DNA of 64,000 nucleotides from Neorhizobium sp. (GTDB taxonomy: Bacteria; Pseudomonadota; Alphaproteobacteria; Rhizobiales; Rhizobiaceae), in the NCBI GenBank assembly GCA_028283725.1, contig JAPWKC010000002.1, positions 529,025-593,024 on the forward strand. The letters run 5' to 3'. This document shows, piece by piece, positions 18,683 to 28,878 of this stretch. The notes under the pieces were generated by a model. It ran no database searches, was not told the DNA's origin, and worked only from the letters and a program-made list of their open reading frames with translations. Position 1 is the stretch's first letter; every line of letters begins with the position of its first letter. Position numbers and translations under genes: made by a program.

Positions 18683-19936
18683 TCAGCGTATCAGGATCGC
18701 CCTGAAGTCGTTGACGTTGGTGCCGGTCGGGCCGGTTTCGAAGAGATCGCCGATCGCCTCGAAGCCGGAAAAGCTGTCATTGCCGTCCAGAAGCCGCCGC
18801 CCGTCAAGCCCGGCCGCGCGCAATCTGGCGGCGGTCGTCCCGTCGCAGAAGGCGCCGGCATTGGTGTCGGAACCGTCTATACCGTCTGTATCGGCGGCGA
18901 GGACGGTGACGGCATGGCCGTCGATCGCGAGCGAAAGGGCAAGCGCGAACTCGCCGTTGCGGCCACCGCGCCCACCCTTGGAGCGCAGTGTCACGGTCGT
19001 CTCGCCGCCGGAAAGCAGCACAGTTGGTCTGGAAAACGGCCGGTCGCGGGTGGCGACTTCGCGGGCAAGTGCCGCGTGAACCAGCGCCACGTCGCGGGCC
19101 TCGCCCTCGATCGAATCCGACAGGATATGCGCCGCAATTCCATGCTCGCCGGCAAGGGCTGCAGCTGCCTCGAGCGATACGGATGCCGAGGCGATCACAT
19201 GGTGTTCGTGACGCTGAAAGACAGGGGCGTGCGGCGAAGGGGCGTCTGCGGCCGGCGAGTTGAGATGGGCTAGCATCGCCTCCGAAAGGCCAAGCCGGTA
19301 CTGCGTCACGATGTCGAGTGCATCCTGTCTGGTCGTTGCGTCGGGGATTGTTGGGCCGGAGGCGACGAAGGCCGGGTTGTCGCCGGGTATGTCCGACACG
19401 ATCAGGCTTACCACGCGCGCCTTCGTCGCGGCGGCAAGCCGGCCGCCCTTGATGGTGGAAAAATGCTTGCGCACGACGTTCATCGCCGAAATCGGCGCGC
19501 CGGAGGCCAAGAGCATCTCGTTCAACGCAATCTCGTCTGAAAGCGTCAGCCCTTCCGGCGGGGCGGGCAGCAGTGCAGAACCGCCGCCGCAGACGAGAGC
19601 GATCACCAGGTCATCCGCGCCGAGTGACGAGACCGTTTCCATCAGCTTTCTGCCGGCGGCAAGGCCGGCTGCGTCTGGCACAGGATGCGAGGCTTCGAGA
19701 ATTTCGATCGCGCGGGTTTCGCAGCCATAGCCATACCGGGTGACGACCGTACCGGAGAGCGGCCCATCCCAGACGGTTTCCAGCGCGGCGGCCATCTGGG
19801 CGGCCCCCTTGCCGGCACCGATGACCACGGTGCGTCCCGCGGGTGGCGCAGGAAGATGACGCCGGATGCCGGTCAACGGGTCTGCGGCTCTCACGGCAGC
19901 AGAAAACAGCGCTTTCAACAGGTCGCGGTCGTTCAT
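18683..19936 (-). CDS. ttuD: Glycerate 2-kinase, MOFRL family (TtuD/GckA type)
   Basis: A 417-residue protein with an N-terminal DUF4147 domain and a C-terminal MOFRL domain. Members phosphorylate D-glycerate to 2-phosphoglycerate in the serine and tartrate pathways; older annotations call them hydroxypyruvate reductases. Visible motifs are VVIGAGKGAAQMAAALE near residue 40, VCGGGSALLPAPPEGLT, VSDIPGDNPAFVASGPT, and the C-terminal DTDGIDGSDTNAGAF. The start at 19936 (MNDRDLLKALF) has GGAGG seven bases upstream. Together with fbp downstream it suggests growth on C2/C3 acids feeding gluconeogenesis. Confidence 0.88.
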   Translation of the reverse strand: MNDRDLLKALFSAAVRAADPLTGIRRHLPAPPAGRTVVIGAGKGAAQMAAALETVWDGPLSGTVVTRYGYGCETRAIEILEASHPVPDAAGLAAGRKLMETVSSLGADDLVIALVCGGGSALLPAPPEGLTLSDEIALNEMLLASGAPISAMNVVRKHFSTIKGGRLAAATKARVVSLIVSDIPGDNPAFVASGPTIPDATTRQDALDIVTQYRLGLSEAMLAHLNSPAADAPSPHAPVFQRHEHHVIASASVSLEAAAALAGEHGIAAHILSDSIEGEARDVALVHAALAREVATRDRPFSRPTVLLSGGETTVTLRSKGGRGGRNGEFALALSLAIDGHAVTVLAADTDGIDGSDTNAGAFCDGTTAARLRAAGLDGRRLLDGNDSFSGFEAIGDLFETGPTGTNVNDFRAILIR

Positions 19937-20070
19937 CGTCTTTCCTCCCGTCATGTTGCGCCTAACTTCACTATGCGCCTTGCACCCGTCAACCGCCTCG
20001 CGGTAGTTGGCGGGTGCTAATATCATCGCAGAGGCCGTGTGCCGGTCATGGAGAAGGGGGATAACGCCTC

Positions 20071-20529
20071 ATGCCTGCCGATCCGACCCTTGCCGAGGCC
20101 GATGGCCTTGCCGCGCCGAAGCCGCGTGCCTGCGGAACCTGCACCCTGTGCTGTCGGCTCCCCGAGATCGACGAGTTCGCCAAGCCGCCGGATGTCGCCT
20201 GCACCCATTGCACGGGAAGCGGCTGCGCGATCTATGAAGGTCGGCCGCAGGTCTGCCGCGACTTTCTCTGTCGCTGGATGACCGACCCGACCTTTTCCGA
20301 TGAATGGCGGCCCGAGACCTCCCATATCCTCGTCTATGATCAGGGAAAGCAGGCCACTGTTCTCGTCGATCCCGATTATCCGGGGGCATGGCAAGAGGAG
20401 CGCGCGCGGGCCGCGATCGATCGCTGGGCCAAAGACGCCGAGAACGAGGGCCGCTACCTGATCCTCTTCTGCGGCGACTATGTCGAAAAGATCGGCGCCA
20501 CGCAGAAAACCGGCAGCGTGTCGGCCTGA
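20071..20529 (+). CDS. YkgJ-type cysteine-cluster protein
   Basis: A 152-residue protein with nine cysteines concentrated in the first 72 residues: CGTCTLCC, then CTHC with SGC, then CRDFLC. This pattern belongs to the YkgJ/UPF0153 family, presumed to chelate zinc or iron. No biochemical role is established. AAGGGGG lies ten bases before the ATG. It is divergent from the glycerate kinase gene and convergent with pcaQ, with no operon partner. Confidence 0.75.
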   Translation: MPADPTLAEADGLAAPKPRACGTCTLCCRLPEIDEFAKPPDVACTHCTGSGCAIYEGRPQVCRDFLCRWMTDPTFSDEWRPETSHILVYDQGKQATVLVDPDYPGAWQEERARAAIDRWAKDAENEGRYLILFCGDYVEKIGATQKTGSVSA

Positions 20530-20598
20530 CCCTCGCCGTTTCCGTATAGCGTCAGGGCACCATCACTCTGGCGGTGAAACCGTTACGCTCCACGCCGA

Positions 20599-21537
20599 TC
20601 ACCGCTTGCCGGTAATGTCTGCTGCGGCCTGTCGGATCGTCTGCATCAGGATCGCCATCGGTGTCGAGGGCGTGTGGTCGGCCCGGATCGTCAGGCCGAC
20701 AGGGCCGCGGGTCTCGATGCTGTCGACCGGCAGAAGTGCCAGCAGTCCCGCGTCCACATCCCGTGCCACGACGCCCGCCGAAATGATCCAGACCGCATCG
20801 CTCGACTGCACGAAGGCGCGGCCGAAGGCATCCGAAACAGTCTCGATCTGCGTCGGCAGGCCGGCGACCCCGTTGGCGATCAGGAACTGTTCCACGATCG
20901 GCCGGATGATCGAGCCGCGCGTCGGCATCAGCACCGGGTAGTCACCGAAACGTTCGAAGATCGAGCGCGGAGCCGACAGTAGCGGGTGTCCGGGCCGCAC
21001 CGCGAATACGACCTGTTCGGAATAAAGGTGCTCGAAGGTGAGCCCGGTCATCTTTTCCGGCGAAGCGAGCCGGCCGACCACGAGGTCGAGATCGCCGATG
21101 ATCAGCTGTTCCATCAGGACGGCATTTTCGCCGGTGACGATCTTCACCCGGCTGCCAGTCTTTTCTTCGAGGAAGGCCGACATCGCTTTCGGCATGATCC
21201 GGGTGGAAACAGTAGGGAGCGCCCCGACCCGCACCGGCGGTGCGGCATCGAAAAGCTCCTGCGAGACGGAATCCATCCCCTGTCTCAATGCGGTGAGGGC
21301 TGCTCCGGCATGACGCAGGAACACTTCGCCGTATCGGGTGATGCGGATGCCGCGGCCATCGCGCTCGAAGACCGCAACACCGAGCGCCTCTTCGAGCTCG
21401 CGGATCGTCTTTGTCACCGCGGGCTGGCTGACATTGAGGATTTCCGCGGCACGCACGACGCTCTTCTGTCGCGCGACTTCCACGAACGTATGGAGGTGAC
21501 GAAATTTGACCCGAGATCCGATCAATGGATAACCCAT
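20599..21537 (-). CDS. pcaQ: LysR-type activator of the protocatechuate genes
   Basis: A 312-residue LysR-type regulator with an N-terminal winged helix-turn-helix (about residues 12-70, FRHLHTFVEVARQKSVVRAAEILNVSQ in two parts) and a C-terminal effector domain. The extended start KFRHL and the divergent arrangement with pcaD match PcaQ of Agrobacterium and Sinorhizobium, which responds to beta-carboxymuconate and gamma-carboxymuconolactone. The ATG at 21537 sits inside the predicted PcaQ operator and has no clear ribosome site, so translation may be weak or start slightly downstream. Confidence 0.9.
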   Translation of the reverse strand: MGYPLIGSRVKFRHLHTFVEVARQKSVVRAAEILNVSQPAVTKTIRELEEALGVAVFERDGRGIRITRYGEVFLRHAGAALTALRQGMDSVSQELFDAAPPVRVGALPTVSTRIMPKAMSAFLEEKTGSRVKIVTGENAVLMEQLIIGDLDLVVGRLASPEKMTGLTFEHLYSEQVVFAVRPGHPLLSAPRSIFERFGDYPVLMPTRGSIIRPIVEQFLIANGVAGLPTQIETVSDAFGRAFVQSSDAVWIISAGVVARDVDAGLLALLPVDSIETRGPVGLTIRADHTPSTPMAILMQTIRQAAADITGKR

Positions 21538-21544
21538 GAGTTAA
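21529..21544. promoter_or_regulatory. PcaQ operator between pcaQ and pcaD
   Basis: ATAACC-CATG-AGTTAA fits the reported rhizobial PcaQ motif ATAACC-N4-GGTTAA with one mismatch. It overlaps the pcaQ start codon and lies 72 bases before pcaD, so it could mediate both activation of pcaD and autoregulation of pcaQ. Confidence 0.7.
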
Positions 21545-21615
21545 TAAAGTAGACGAAAATATCAATTTACTTAACCGAAATCCAGTGCCATCACTTGGGG
21601 CGGGAGGAGTTTCGC

Positions 21616-22428
21616 ATGCAGTTCGCGTCGATTGGCGGCATCGCCATCCATTACGATTTCGCGTTTGCGGGGGCGGATAAGCCGGTTCTGGTGTTTTCCA
21701 ATTCGCTCGGCACTGATAGCCGCATCTGGCATCAGGAGCTTGCGAAATTCACCGGCGATTTCAGCATTTTGACCTATGACAAACGCGGTCATGGCCTTTC
21801 CGATCTCGGTTATCCACCTTATTCGATCGATGATCACGTTGCCGATCTTGCGGGTCTTCTCGATCATCTGGAGCTAAGCGATACGATCATCGTCGGCCTG
21901 TCCGTGGGCGGGTTGATCGCGCAGGGTGTTTATGCAGCGCGGCCCGAGCTCGTCAGGGCGCTGGTTCTCTCGAATACGGCGCACAAGATCGGCACGGCCG
22001 AGATGTGGAACGCCCGCATTGCCGCGGTGGGCGAAAACGGCATCGCCTCGATCCTTGAGCCTGTCATGCAGCGCTGGTTCACCACACCATACCGCAGCCC
22101 TGACAATGCGGCCTATCGCGGCTATTGCAACATGCTGCTACGCCAGCCGGCTGCCGGTTACGCGGGCATCTGTGCTGCGATCCGCGATGCGGATTTCACC
22201 GAAGCTGCGCGGCGCATCGCGGTTCCGACGCTGTGCATAGCCGGCGACGAGGATGGTTCGACGCCGCCAGATCTGGTGCGGGCCATGGCGGATCTCATTC
22301 CCGGCAGCCGTTTCGAAATGATCGAGGGCGCTGCACACATCCCTTGCGTCGAGACGCCGGCGGCACATGCAGCACTCATTCGCGATTTTATCCAGACGCT
22401 TATCAGCCACCAACCGGACGAGGACTGA
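21616..22428 (+). CDS. pcaD: 3-oxoadipate enol-lactonase
   Basis: A 270-residue alpha/beta hydrolase converting beta-ketoadipate enol-lactone to beta-ketoadipate. The oxyanion region is VFSNSLGTDSRIW, the nucleophile elbow is GLSVGG (Ser near residue 96), the acid lies in GDEDGSTPP and the catalytic His in EGAAHIPC. The start at 21616 (MQFASIGG) has GGAGGAG six bases upstream; the upstream alternative is a TTG at 21595. It is the first gene of pcaDCHGB, divergent from pcaQ, and pcaC starts two bases after its stop. Confidence 0.95.
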   Translation: MQFASIGGIAIHYDFAFAGADKPVLVFSNSLGTDSRIWHQELAKFTGDFSILTYDKRGHGLSDLGYPPYSIDDHVADLAGLLDHLELSDTIIVGLSVGGLIAQGVYAARPELVRALVLSNTAHKIGTAEMWNARIAAVGENGIASILEPVMQRWFTTPYRSPDNAAYRGYCNMLLRQPAAGYAGICAAIRDADFTEAARRIAVPTLCIAGDEDGSTPPDLVRAMADLIPGSRFEMIEGAAHIPCVETPAAHAALIRDFIQTLISHQPDED

Positions 22429-22430
22429 CC

Positions 22431-23598
<1,168 letters not shown>

Positions 23599-23601
23599 GA
23601 C

Positions 23602-24219
23602 ATGGCGCAGTCGCTGAATTACCTAAAGGAATCCGCTTCGCAGACGGCCGGTCCCTATGTTCATATCGGCTGCACGCCGAACTTTGCTGGCATTACCGGT
23701 GTCTATGAGGACGATCTCGGCTCCGGCCCGATGGCGACCGAAAAGACCCGCGGCGAACGCATCACCATCCGCGGCTTCGTCTATGACGGCACGGGCACGG
23801 CGCTGAAGGATGCGGTGATCGAGATCTGGCAGGCGGATGCCGACGGTCTCTACAACAGCCCGTCGGAAACGCGCGGTGCGGCGGACCCGAATTTCTTCGG
23901 TTGGGCGCGGTGTCCCGGCGACATGGCCACCGGTGAATTCGTGTTCGAGACGATCAAGCCCGGCCGCGTGCCTTTTCGCGATGGACGCCCGATGGCGCCG
24001 CATGTCAGCTTCTGGATCGTCGCCCGCGGCATCAATATCGGTCTCAACACCCGCATGTATTTTTCCGATGAAGACGCGGCCAATGCGGAGGATCCGATCC
24101 TGTCGCGGATCGAGCACCGCATGCGCGTGCCGACGCTGATCGGTAAGCGCGAAGGCGATACGGTGCGTTTCGACATTCATCTCCAGGGTGAAAACGAGAC
24201 TGTCTTTTTTGATGTATGA
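23602..24219 (+). CDS. pcaG: Protocatechuate 3,4-dioxygenase alpha subunit
   Basis: A 205-residue subunit that pairs with PcaH. It has the same intradiol fold, with ITIRGFVYDGTGTALKDAVI and EIWQADADGLYNSP, but lacks the full set of iron-binding Tyr/His residues, as normal for the alpha subunit. MAPHVSFWIVARGINIGL is typical of PcaG. It is followed by a 63-base gap and pcaB. Confidence 0.95.
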   Translation: MAQSLNYLKESASQTAGPYVHIGCTPNFAGITGVYEDDLGSGPMATEKTRGERITIRGFVYDGTGTALKDAVIEIWQADADGLYNSPSETRGAADPNFFGWARCPGDMATGEFVFETIKPGRVPFRDGRPMAPHVSFWIVARGINIGLNTRMYFSDEDAANAEDPILSRIEHRMRVPTLIGKREGDTVRFDIHLQGENETVFFDV

Positions 24220-24282
24220 TGGCAGGTGCCTCCAACCGATTCCGGCCCGGAGGCATCCGGTTTAACAAGAAAAGACTGTATC

Positions 24283-25341
24283 ATGAGCATTTCCGCCTTC
24301 GAACATCCCTATCTTTCCGGCCTTGTCGGCGATGAGGATGTATCCCGCCTGTTTTCCGTCGAGGCCGAGATCAGCGCGATGCTGGCTTTCGAAGCGGCAT
24401 TGGCGGCAGCCCAGGCGATCGAAGGGGTAATCCCGCAGGCGGCCGCCGAGCGGATCGCCGAGGTCTGCGCCGAGTTCGTGCCTGATATCGCGGCGCTCAA
24501 GGCGGCGACGGCCCGTGACGGTATCGTCGTCTCCGATCTCGTGAAGCAGTTGCGCGCTGCAATCGGCGGCGAGGCGGCGTTTCACGTCCATTTCGGCGCG
24601 ACCAGCCAGGATGTGATCGACACCGCACTGATGCTGCGGCTGAAGTCCCTGTCAGTGCTTTTCCTTGAGCGTCTTGTGGTGCTCACCACTGCTTTCGACG
24701 ATCTCGACGAAAAGTTCGGCGAACGCGACCTGATGGGGCGCACCCGCATGCAGGCGGCGATCCCGATCACCGTCTGGGACCGGTTGCGTGCGTGGCGCGC
24801 GCCATTGGAACGCCATCACCAGCGGCTTCAAGCCTTCCTCGAAAACGGCTTTGCCATCCAGTTCGGTGGTGCCGCCGGCACGCTTGAAAAGCTCGGAGAT
24901 GCGGCAAGCGGTGTCAGGGAGGCCCTCGCCATGGCGCTCGATCTGGCAGATCAGCCGCAATGGCACAGCCAGCGAGAGACGATCGCCGAATTTTCATCCA
25001 TTCTCACGCTGATTTCCGGTTCGCTCGGCAAGTTCGGCCAGGATATCGCGCTTCTGGCGGAAATGGGCGACGAGATTGTGCTTTCCGGCGGCGGTGCATC
25101 GTCTGCCATGGCACATAAGCAGAACCCGGTGGCGGCCGAAGTGCTGGTCTCGCTTGCCCGCTACAACGCCGTGCAGATTTCCGCCATCCAGCAGTCGATG
25201 GTGCATGAGCAGGAACGTTCCGGCGCCGCCTGGACGCTGGAATGGCTGGTCCTGCCGTCGATTGCCGCGGCGACCGGGGCTTCCCTCCGTCTGGCGACGG
25301 AACTGGCGGGCAACATCCAGTCGCTCGGGGTTGCCGAGTAA
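24283..25341 (+). CDS. pcaB: 3-carboxy-cis,cis-muconate cycloisomerase
   Basis: A 352-residue member of the fumarase/aspartase superfamily that lactonises beta-carboxy-cis,cis-muconate to gamma-carboxymuconolactone. HVHFGATSQDVIDTA is the second conserved region, and GGGASSAMAHKQNPVAAE is the superfamily signature loop that carries the catalytic Ser. It is shorter than the roughly 450-residue Pseudomonas form and lacks its C-terminal extension, as is usual in rhizobia. The start at 24283 (MSISAFEHPYL) is preferred to an in-frame one at 24226. It is the last enzyme gene; pcaIJ and pcaF are not in the window. Confidence 0.93.
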   Translation: MSISAFEHPYLSGLVGDEDVSRLFSVEAEISAMLAFEAALAAAQAIEGVIPQAAAERIAEVCAEFVPDIAALKAATARDGIVVSDLVKQLRAAIGGEAAFHVHFGATSQDVIDTALMLRLKSLSVLFLERLVVLTTAFDDLDEKFGERDLMGRTRMQAAIPITVWDRLRAWRAPLERHHQRLQAFLENGFAIQFGGAAGTLEKLGDAASGVREALAMALDLADQPQWHSQRETIAEFSSILTLISGSLGKFGQDIALLAEMGDEIVLSGGGASSAMAHKQNPVAAEVLVSLARYNAVQISAIQQSMVHEQERSGAAWTLEWLVLPSIAAATGASLRLATELAGNIQSLGVAE

Positions 25342-25405
25342 GAGCAACCGGTCGGTGCTTTGCTGTACAAGTCTCAGCATTGCAGGCCGGCAATCGTCCA
25401 AAAAC

Positions 25406-25428
25406 ATAACCGCTTCGATATGGTTGAT
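25406..25428 (+). promoter_or_regulatory. Candidate PcaQ-type site upstream of the importer genes
   Basis: ATAACC and GGTTGAT form an imperfect inverted repeat separated by ten bases, about 100 bases before the binding-protein gene. The half-sites resemble those at pcaQ-pcaD, but the spacer is six bases longer. Control by PcaQ is inferred. Confidence 0.4.
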
Positions 25429-25526
25429 GGCAGATATTTTATTTTACATCACCATCAGGTATGGGGCAGTCTCGGATTTGCAGCGTTGAGGAGCGTCCGA
25501 GGGATGTGCTGTCAAGGGAGGATATT

Positions 25527-26702
25527 ATGAAGAGATTTGTCTTGGCGGTTGCCGTTGCCGCTTTGGCCGCGGGCGTAGCCCATGCCGATACGATCAAGGT
25601 CGGCGTCGTCGGACCGTTTTCTGGCCCGTTCGCCTTGCAAGGCAAGAATTTCAAGGCCGGCATCGATGCCTTCTTCGCGCTGAACGGCAAGAAGGTGGGC
25701 GATCACGATATCGAGGTCGTCTATCGCGACGTGCCGACCGCCAATCCGGCCCAGTCCAAGTCGCTGGCGCAGGAGCTGATCGTCCGCGAGAAAGTACAGT
25801 ATCTCGCTGGCTTCTACTTCACCCCTGACGCGATGGCCGCAACGCCTCTCCTCCAGCAGGGCAACGTGCCGATGGTGGTGATGAATGCCGCAACCTCGGC
25901 AATCGTCACCAGCAGCCCCTATGTGGTGCGCACCTCGTTCACGACCTGGCAGACCGCAAGCCCGATCGCCAAGGTGGCGAAAGATGCCGGCGTCGCCAAG
26001 GCGATTACGCTGGTCAGCGACTACGGCCCGGGCGTCGATGCCGAGACCGCCTTCAAGACGGCTTTCGAGAAAGAAGGCGGCAGCGTCGTGGAATCGATCC
26101 GCATGCCGCTGTCGACCAATGATTTTGCGCCGATGATGCAGCGGGTGAAGGATAGCGGCGCGCAGGCTCTGTTCGTCTTTCTGCCATCGGGCCCGCCGAC
26201 GCTCGCCTTCGTCAAGGCCTATAACGAAAACGGACTGAAGGCTGCCGGCATCAAGTTCCTGGCGACGGGCGACCTGACGCAGGAATCCGACCTTCCCGCG
26301 CTCGGCGAGGCCGGTCTCGGCCTGACCACGACCTTCCACTATGCCGTCTCGCATGACAGCCCGGAAAACAAGGCTTTCGTCGCTGCGGCAGAAAAGGCGA
26401 TCGGCAATCCGGCCGAGCTCTCCTTCCCGGCCGTCGGTGCCTTCGATGGCATGTATGTGATTTCCAAGATGATCGAGGCAACCAACGGCAAGCAGGACGC
26501 CAAGAACGCCGTCGAAGCCGTCAAGGGCCTCTCCTGGACGAGCCCGCGTGGCCCGGTCTCGATCGATCCCGACAGCCGCCACATCACGCAGAACATCTAT
26601 CTGCGCGAGGTCGCCAAGGATGCGGGCGGAAAATATTACAACAAGGAAATCCAGACGTTCGAAAAGCAGGGCGATCCCGGTCTGGCCGCCTTGAAGAAGT
26701 AG
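25527..26702 (+). CDS. pcaM: Protocatechuate ABC importer, periplasmic binding protein
   Basis: A 391-residue Leu/Ile/Val-type binding protein. A signal peptide (MKRFVLAVAVAALAAGVAHA) is followed by the mature start DTIKVGVVGPFSGPFA, typical of the branched-chain amino-acid type family that also binds aromatic acids. GGGAGG lies five bases before the ATG. The position directly after pcaB and the following LivH/M/G/F-type genes match the pcaMNVWX protocatechuate importer of Sinorhizobium meliloti; the symbol rests on that synteny. A related aromatic acid remains possible as substrate. Confidence 0.75.
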   Translation: MKRFVLAVAVAALAAGVAHADTIKVGVVGPFSGPFALQGKNFKAGIDAFFALNGKKVGDHDIEVVYRDVPTANPAQSKSLAQELIVREKVQYLAGFYFTPDAMAATPLLQQGNVPMVVMNAATSAIVTSSPYVVRTSFTTWQTASPIAKVAKDAGVAKAITLVSDYGPGVDAETAFKTAFEKEGGSVVESIRMPLSTNDFAPMMQRVKDSGAQALFVFLPSGPPTLAFVKAYNENGLKAAGIKFLATGDLTQESDLPALGEAGLGLTTTFHYAVSHDSPENKAFVAAAEKAIGNPAELSFPAVGAFDGMYVISKMIEATNGKQDAKNAVEAVKGLSWTSPRGPVSIDPDSRHITQNIYLREVAKDAGGKYYNKEIQTFEKQGDPGLAALKK

Positions 26703-26710
26703 GGGAGGCT

Positions 26711-26732
26711 GGCCTGCGTCAGGCCGTCTTTT
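26711..26732 (+). terminator. Short hairpin after pcaM, possible attenuator
   Basis: GGCCTG-CGT-CAGGCC, followed by GTCTTTT, nine bases after the pcaM stop. Such hairpins often let the binding protein be made in excess over the membrane components. Confidence 0.5.
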
Positions 26733-26780
26733 GATATGGCTGTTGGGCATGGATGGCATGGACAACACCCGGAAGAAGGA

Positions 26781-26930
26781 CCTTCCCCGTCAGGGGAAGG
26801 GCTTGAACCAGCAGAACCGCCGAATTCCGATCGAGGCCGCCGCGGGCCGCACGTCTTCTCCCTCCCTTCAAGTCTTCTCCTGTCGGGGGAGGATGGCCGA
26901 CAAGCCAGAGGGGGAGGGTCATGCCTCTGT
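26781..26930. repeat. Repeat-like palindromic block between pcaM and pcaN
   Basis: It contains CCTTCCCC-GTCA-GGGGAAGG at 26781-26800 and purine/pyrimidine-rich stretches such as CTCCTGTCGGGGGAG and AGAGGGGGAGG further on. This style is common in dispersed intergenic repeats of rhizobial genomes. No coding potential is apparent. Repeat status cannot be shown from a single copy. Confidence 0.4.
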
Positions 26931-26992
26931 CTTTTGATGAGTGACAGCCGCGCCGACCGCACCATTTCGACAACAGGGGACACAGGAGAACC

Positions 26993-27856
26993 ATGCAGAC
27001 GGTCCTGAGCATTGCCGTTGATGCACTCGCCTATGGCATGGTGCTGTTCATCATCTCGATAGGGCTTTCGGTGACGATGGGCCTGATGCGGGTGATCAAT
27101 CTGGCGCATGGCGCATTTGCGATGATCGGCGGCTATTTCGCCTCCTATGCCGCCCGCGATCTCGGGCTCGGCTATGGCGTGGGCGTGCTGGCGGCAATCG
27201 TCGGCACCGTCATCATCGCCATCCCGGTCGAGCGTTTCCTCTACCGGCGCATCTATGGTCAGCCGGAATTGACGCAGGTTCTGATGACGATCGGCATTAC
27301 CTTCTGCGTCATCGGCATTGCCAATTTCGCCTTTGGCCCGACCCTGAAGACCATTCCCCTGCCGCAGATGCTGCAGGGCTCTGTCGATCTCGGCTTCCGC
27401 ACGATCGCCACGCACAGGCTGTTTTCGATCGTCTGCGGCTTGGTCGTTGCCGGTGCACTCTGGTTCCTGATCGAGCGAACGGCCTTTGGTACAAGGCTGC
27501 GCGCCACCGTCGACAATGCCGCAATGGCCGCCTCGCTCGGCGTGAGGACGCAGGTCGTCTATGCGGTCAGCTTCGCGGTTGCCATCGGCCTTGCAGCGCT
27601 TGGCGGCGTGCTCGGCGCGGAACTGCTGCCCGTCGAGCCCTATTATGCGCTGCGCTACATGGTGACCTTCCTCGTCGTGGTCTCCGTTGGTGGCGCGGGC
27701 TCCATTCCCGGTGCGCTCATCGCCTGTCTTCTGCTCGGCGCAATCGATACGACCGGGCGCTATTTCGCCCCGGAATATGGTGAATTCTTCTTCTATCTCG
27801 CGGTCATCGTCATCGTGACGCTCTTTCCCCGTGGCCTTGCAGGACGGTTCCGCTGA
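26993..27856 (+). CDS. pcaN: Protocatechuate ABC importer, LivH-type permease
   Basis: A 287-residue inner-membrane permease with about eight hydrophobic helices. GLMRVINLAHGAFAMIGGYFA near residue 30 and VVSVGGAGSIPGALIACLLLG near the C-terminus are family hallmarks of the LivH group. ACAGGAG lies just before the ATG. The next permease gene overlaps its stop (TGATG). Its function as part of a protocatechuate importer is inferred from location. Confidence 0.8.
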   Translation: MQTVLSIAVDALAYGMVLFIISIGLSVTMGLMRVINLAHGAFAMIGGYFASYAARDLGLGYGVGVLAAIVGTVIIAIPVERFLYRRIYGQPELTQVLMTIGITFCVIGIANFAFGPTLKTIPLPQMLQGSVDLGFRTIATHRLFSIVCGLVVAGALWFLIERTAFGTRLRATVDNAAMAASLGVRTQVVYAVSFAVAIGLAALGGVLGAELLPVEPYYALRYMVTFLVVVSVGGAGSIPGALIACLLLGAIDTTGRYFAPEYGEFFFYLAVIVIVTLFPRGLAGRFR

Positions 27857-28878
27857 TGGCGCTCTCGACCCAATCCACCACCGGCCACGGGCAGGCCGCG
27901 GCACCGCGCCGGACAGACAGAGGCGTGATCGGCGCTGCCGCGATCGTTGTCTTTGGAACCGCCGGCTATTTTGTGTTTCCCGACAATCTGGCGCTTCTGA
28001 CCCATATCATCTCGACCATGCTTCTGGTTCTGGCGATCGATCTCGTCACAGGCTATTGCGGCGTCGCGACACTTGGCCATGCTGCGCTCTTCGGCGCAGG
28101 CGCTTATGGTGCAGGCATCGCTGCTGCGCATTTCGGCATCACCGAACCGCTGACGATGACGCTGGTCGGGGTCATCTGTGGTTCAATTGCAGGGTTGATC
28201 TCCGGCATTGTCGTTCTGCGGGCGCACGGACTGGCGCAGCTCGTCCTGTCGATCGCCGTCATCCACCTCTTTCAGGAAGCCGCCAACAAGGCGTCGGCCT
28301 GGACCGGCGGCAGCGACGGGCTTTCCGGCATCATGCCCGATGCCGTCTTCGGCCGGTTCGAATTCGATCTCTTCGGCCAGACAGCCTATGTCTATGGCGT
28401 CGCACTGCTGCTCGTTACCTTCGTCCTTCTGCGCATTCTCGTCCGCTCGCCCTTCGGCATGCTGGCGCGCGGTGTGAAGGAAGATCCGGTGCGGCTCGCG
28501 GCCATGGGCGCCTCCGTCCAGTCGGTCATGATCAGGATGTATATTATCTCCGGTGCGGTAGCGGGCCTCGGTGGGGCACTGTCTGCCATCTCCACCCAGG
28601 TGGTCGGCCTTGACAGCCTGTCCTTCACGCTTTCGGCGGAAACACTGGTCATGCTCGTTCTTGGCGGCACCGGCTCGCTCTATGGCGCCATGGTCGGCAC
28701 GGTCGTCTTCATGTTCTTCGAAGATACGGTGTCGGCTGCCAATCCGTTCCATTGGTTGACGATCGTCGGTGCACTGTTGATCGCCGTCGTGCTTTTCGCG
28801 CCGAAGGGGCTCTACGGCACGGCCGCGGCTTTCTTCGAGCGCCGATCGCGAGCGGGAAAGGGGAGGGATGGCGCATGA
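27856..28878 (+). CDS. pcaV: Protocatechuate ABC importer, LivM-type permease
   Basis: A 340-residue permease with about nine to ten hydrophobic helices and a polar N-terminus of about 25 residues. DLVTGYCGVATLGHAALFGAGAY is the typical LivM motif, read in two parts, and LVMLVLGGTGSLYGAMVGTV lies near the C-terminus. It overlaps pcaN by one base and pcaW by four bases, so the operon is tightly coupled. Confidence 0.8.
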   Translation: MALSTQSTTGHGQAAAPRRTDRGVIGAAAIVVFGTAGYFVFPDNLALLTHIISTMLLVLAIDLVTGYCGVATLGHAALFGAGAYGAGIAAAHFGITEPLTMTLVGVICGSIAGLISGIVVLRAHGLAQLVLSIAVIHLFQEAANKASAWTGGSDGLSGIMPDAVFGRFEFDLFGQTAYVYGVALLLVTFVLLRILVRSPFGMLARGVKEDPVRLAAMGASVQSVMIRMYIISGAVAGLGGALSAISTQVVGLDSLSFTLSAETLVMLVLGGTGSLYGAMVGTVVFMFFEDTVSAANPFHWLTIVGALLIAVVLFAPKGLYGTAAAFFERRSRAGKGRDGA

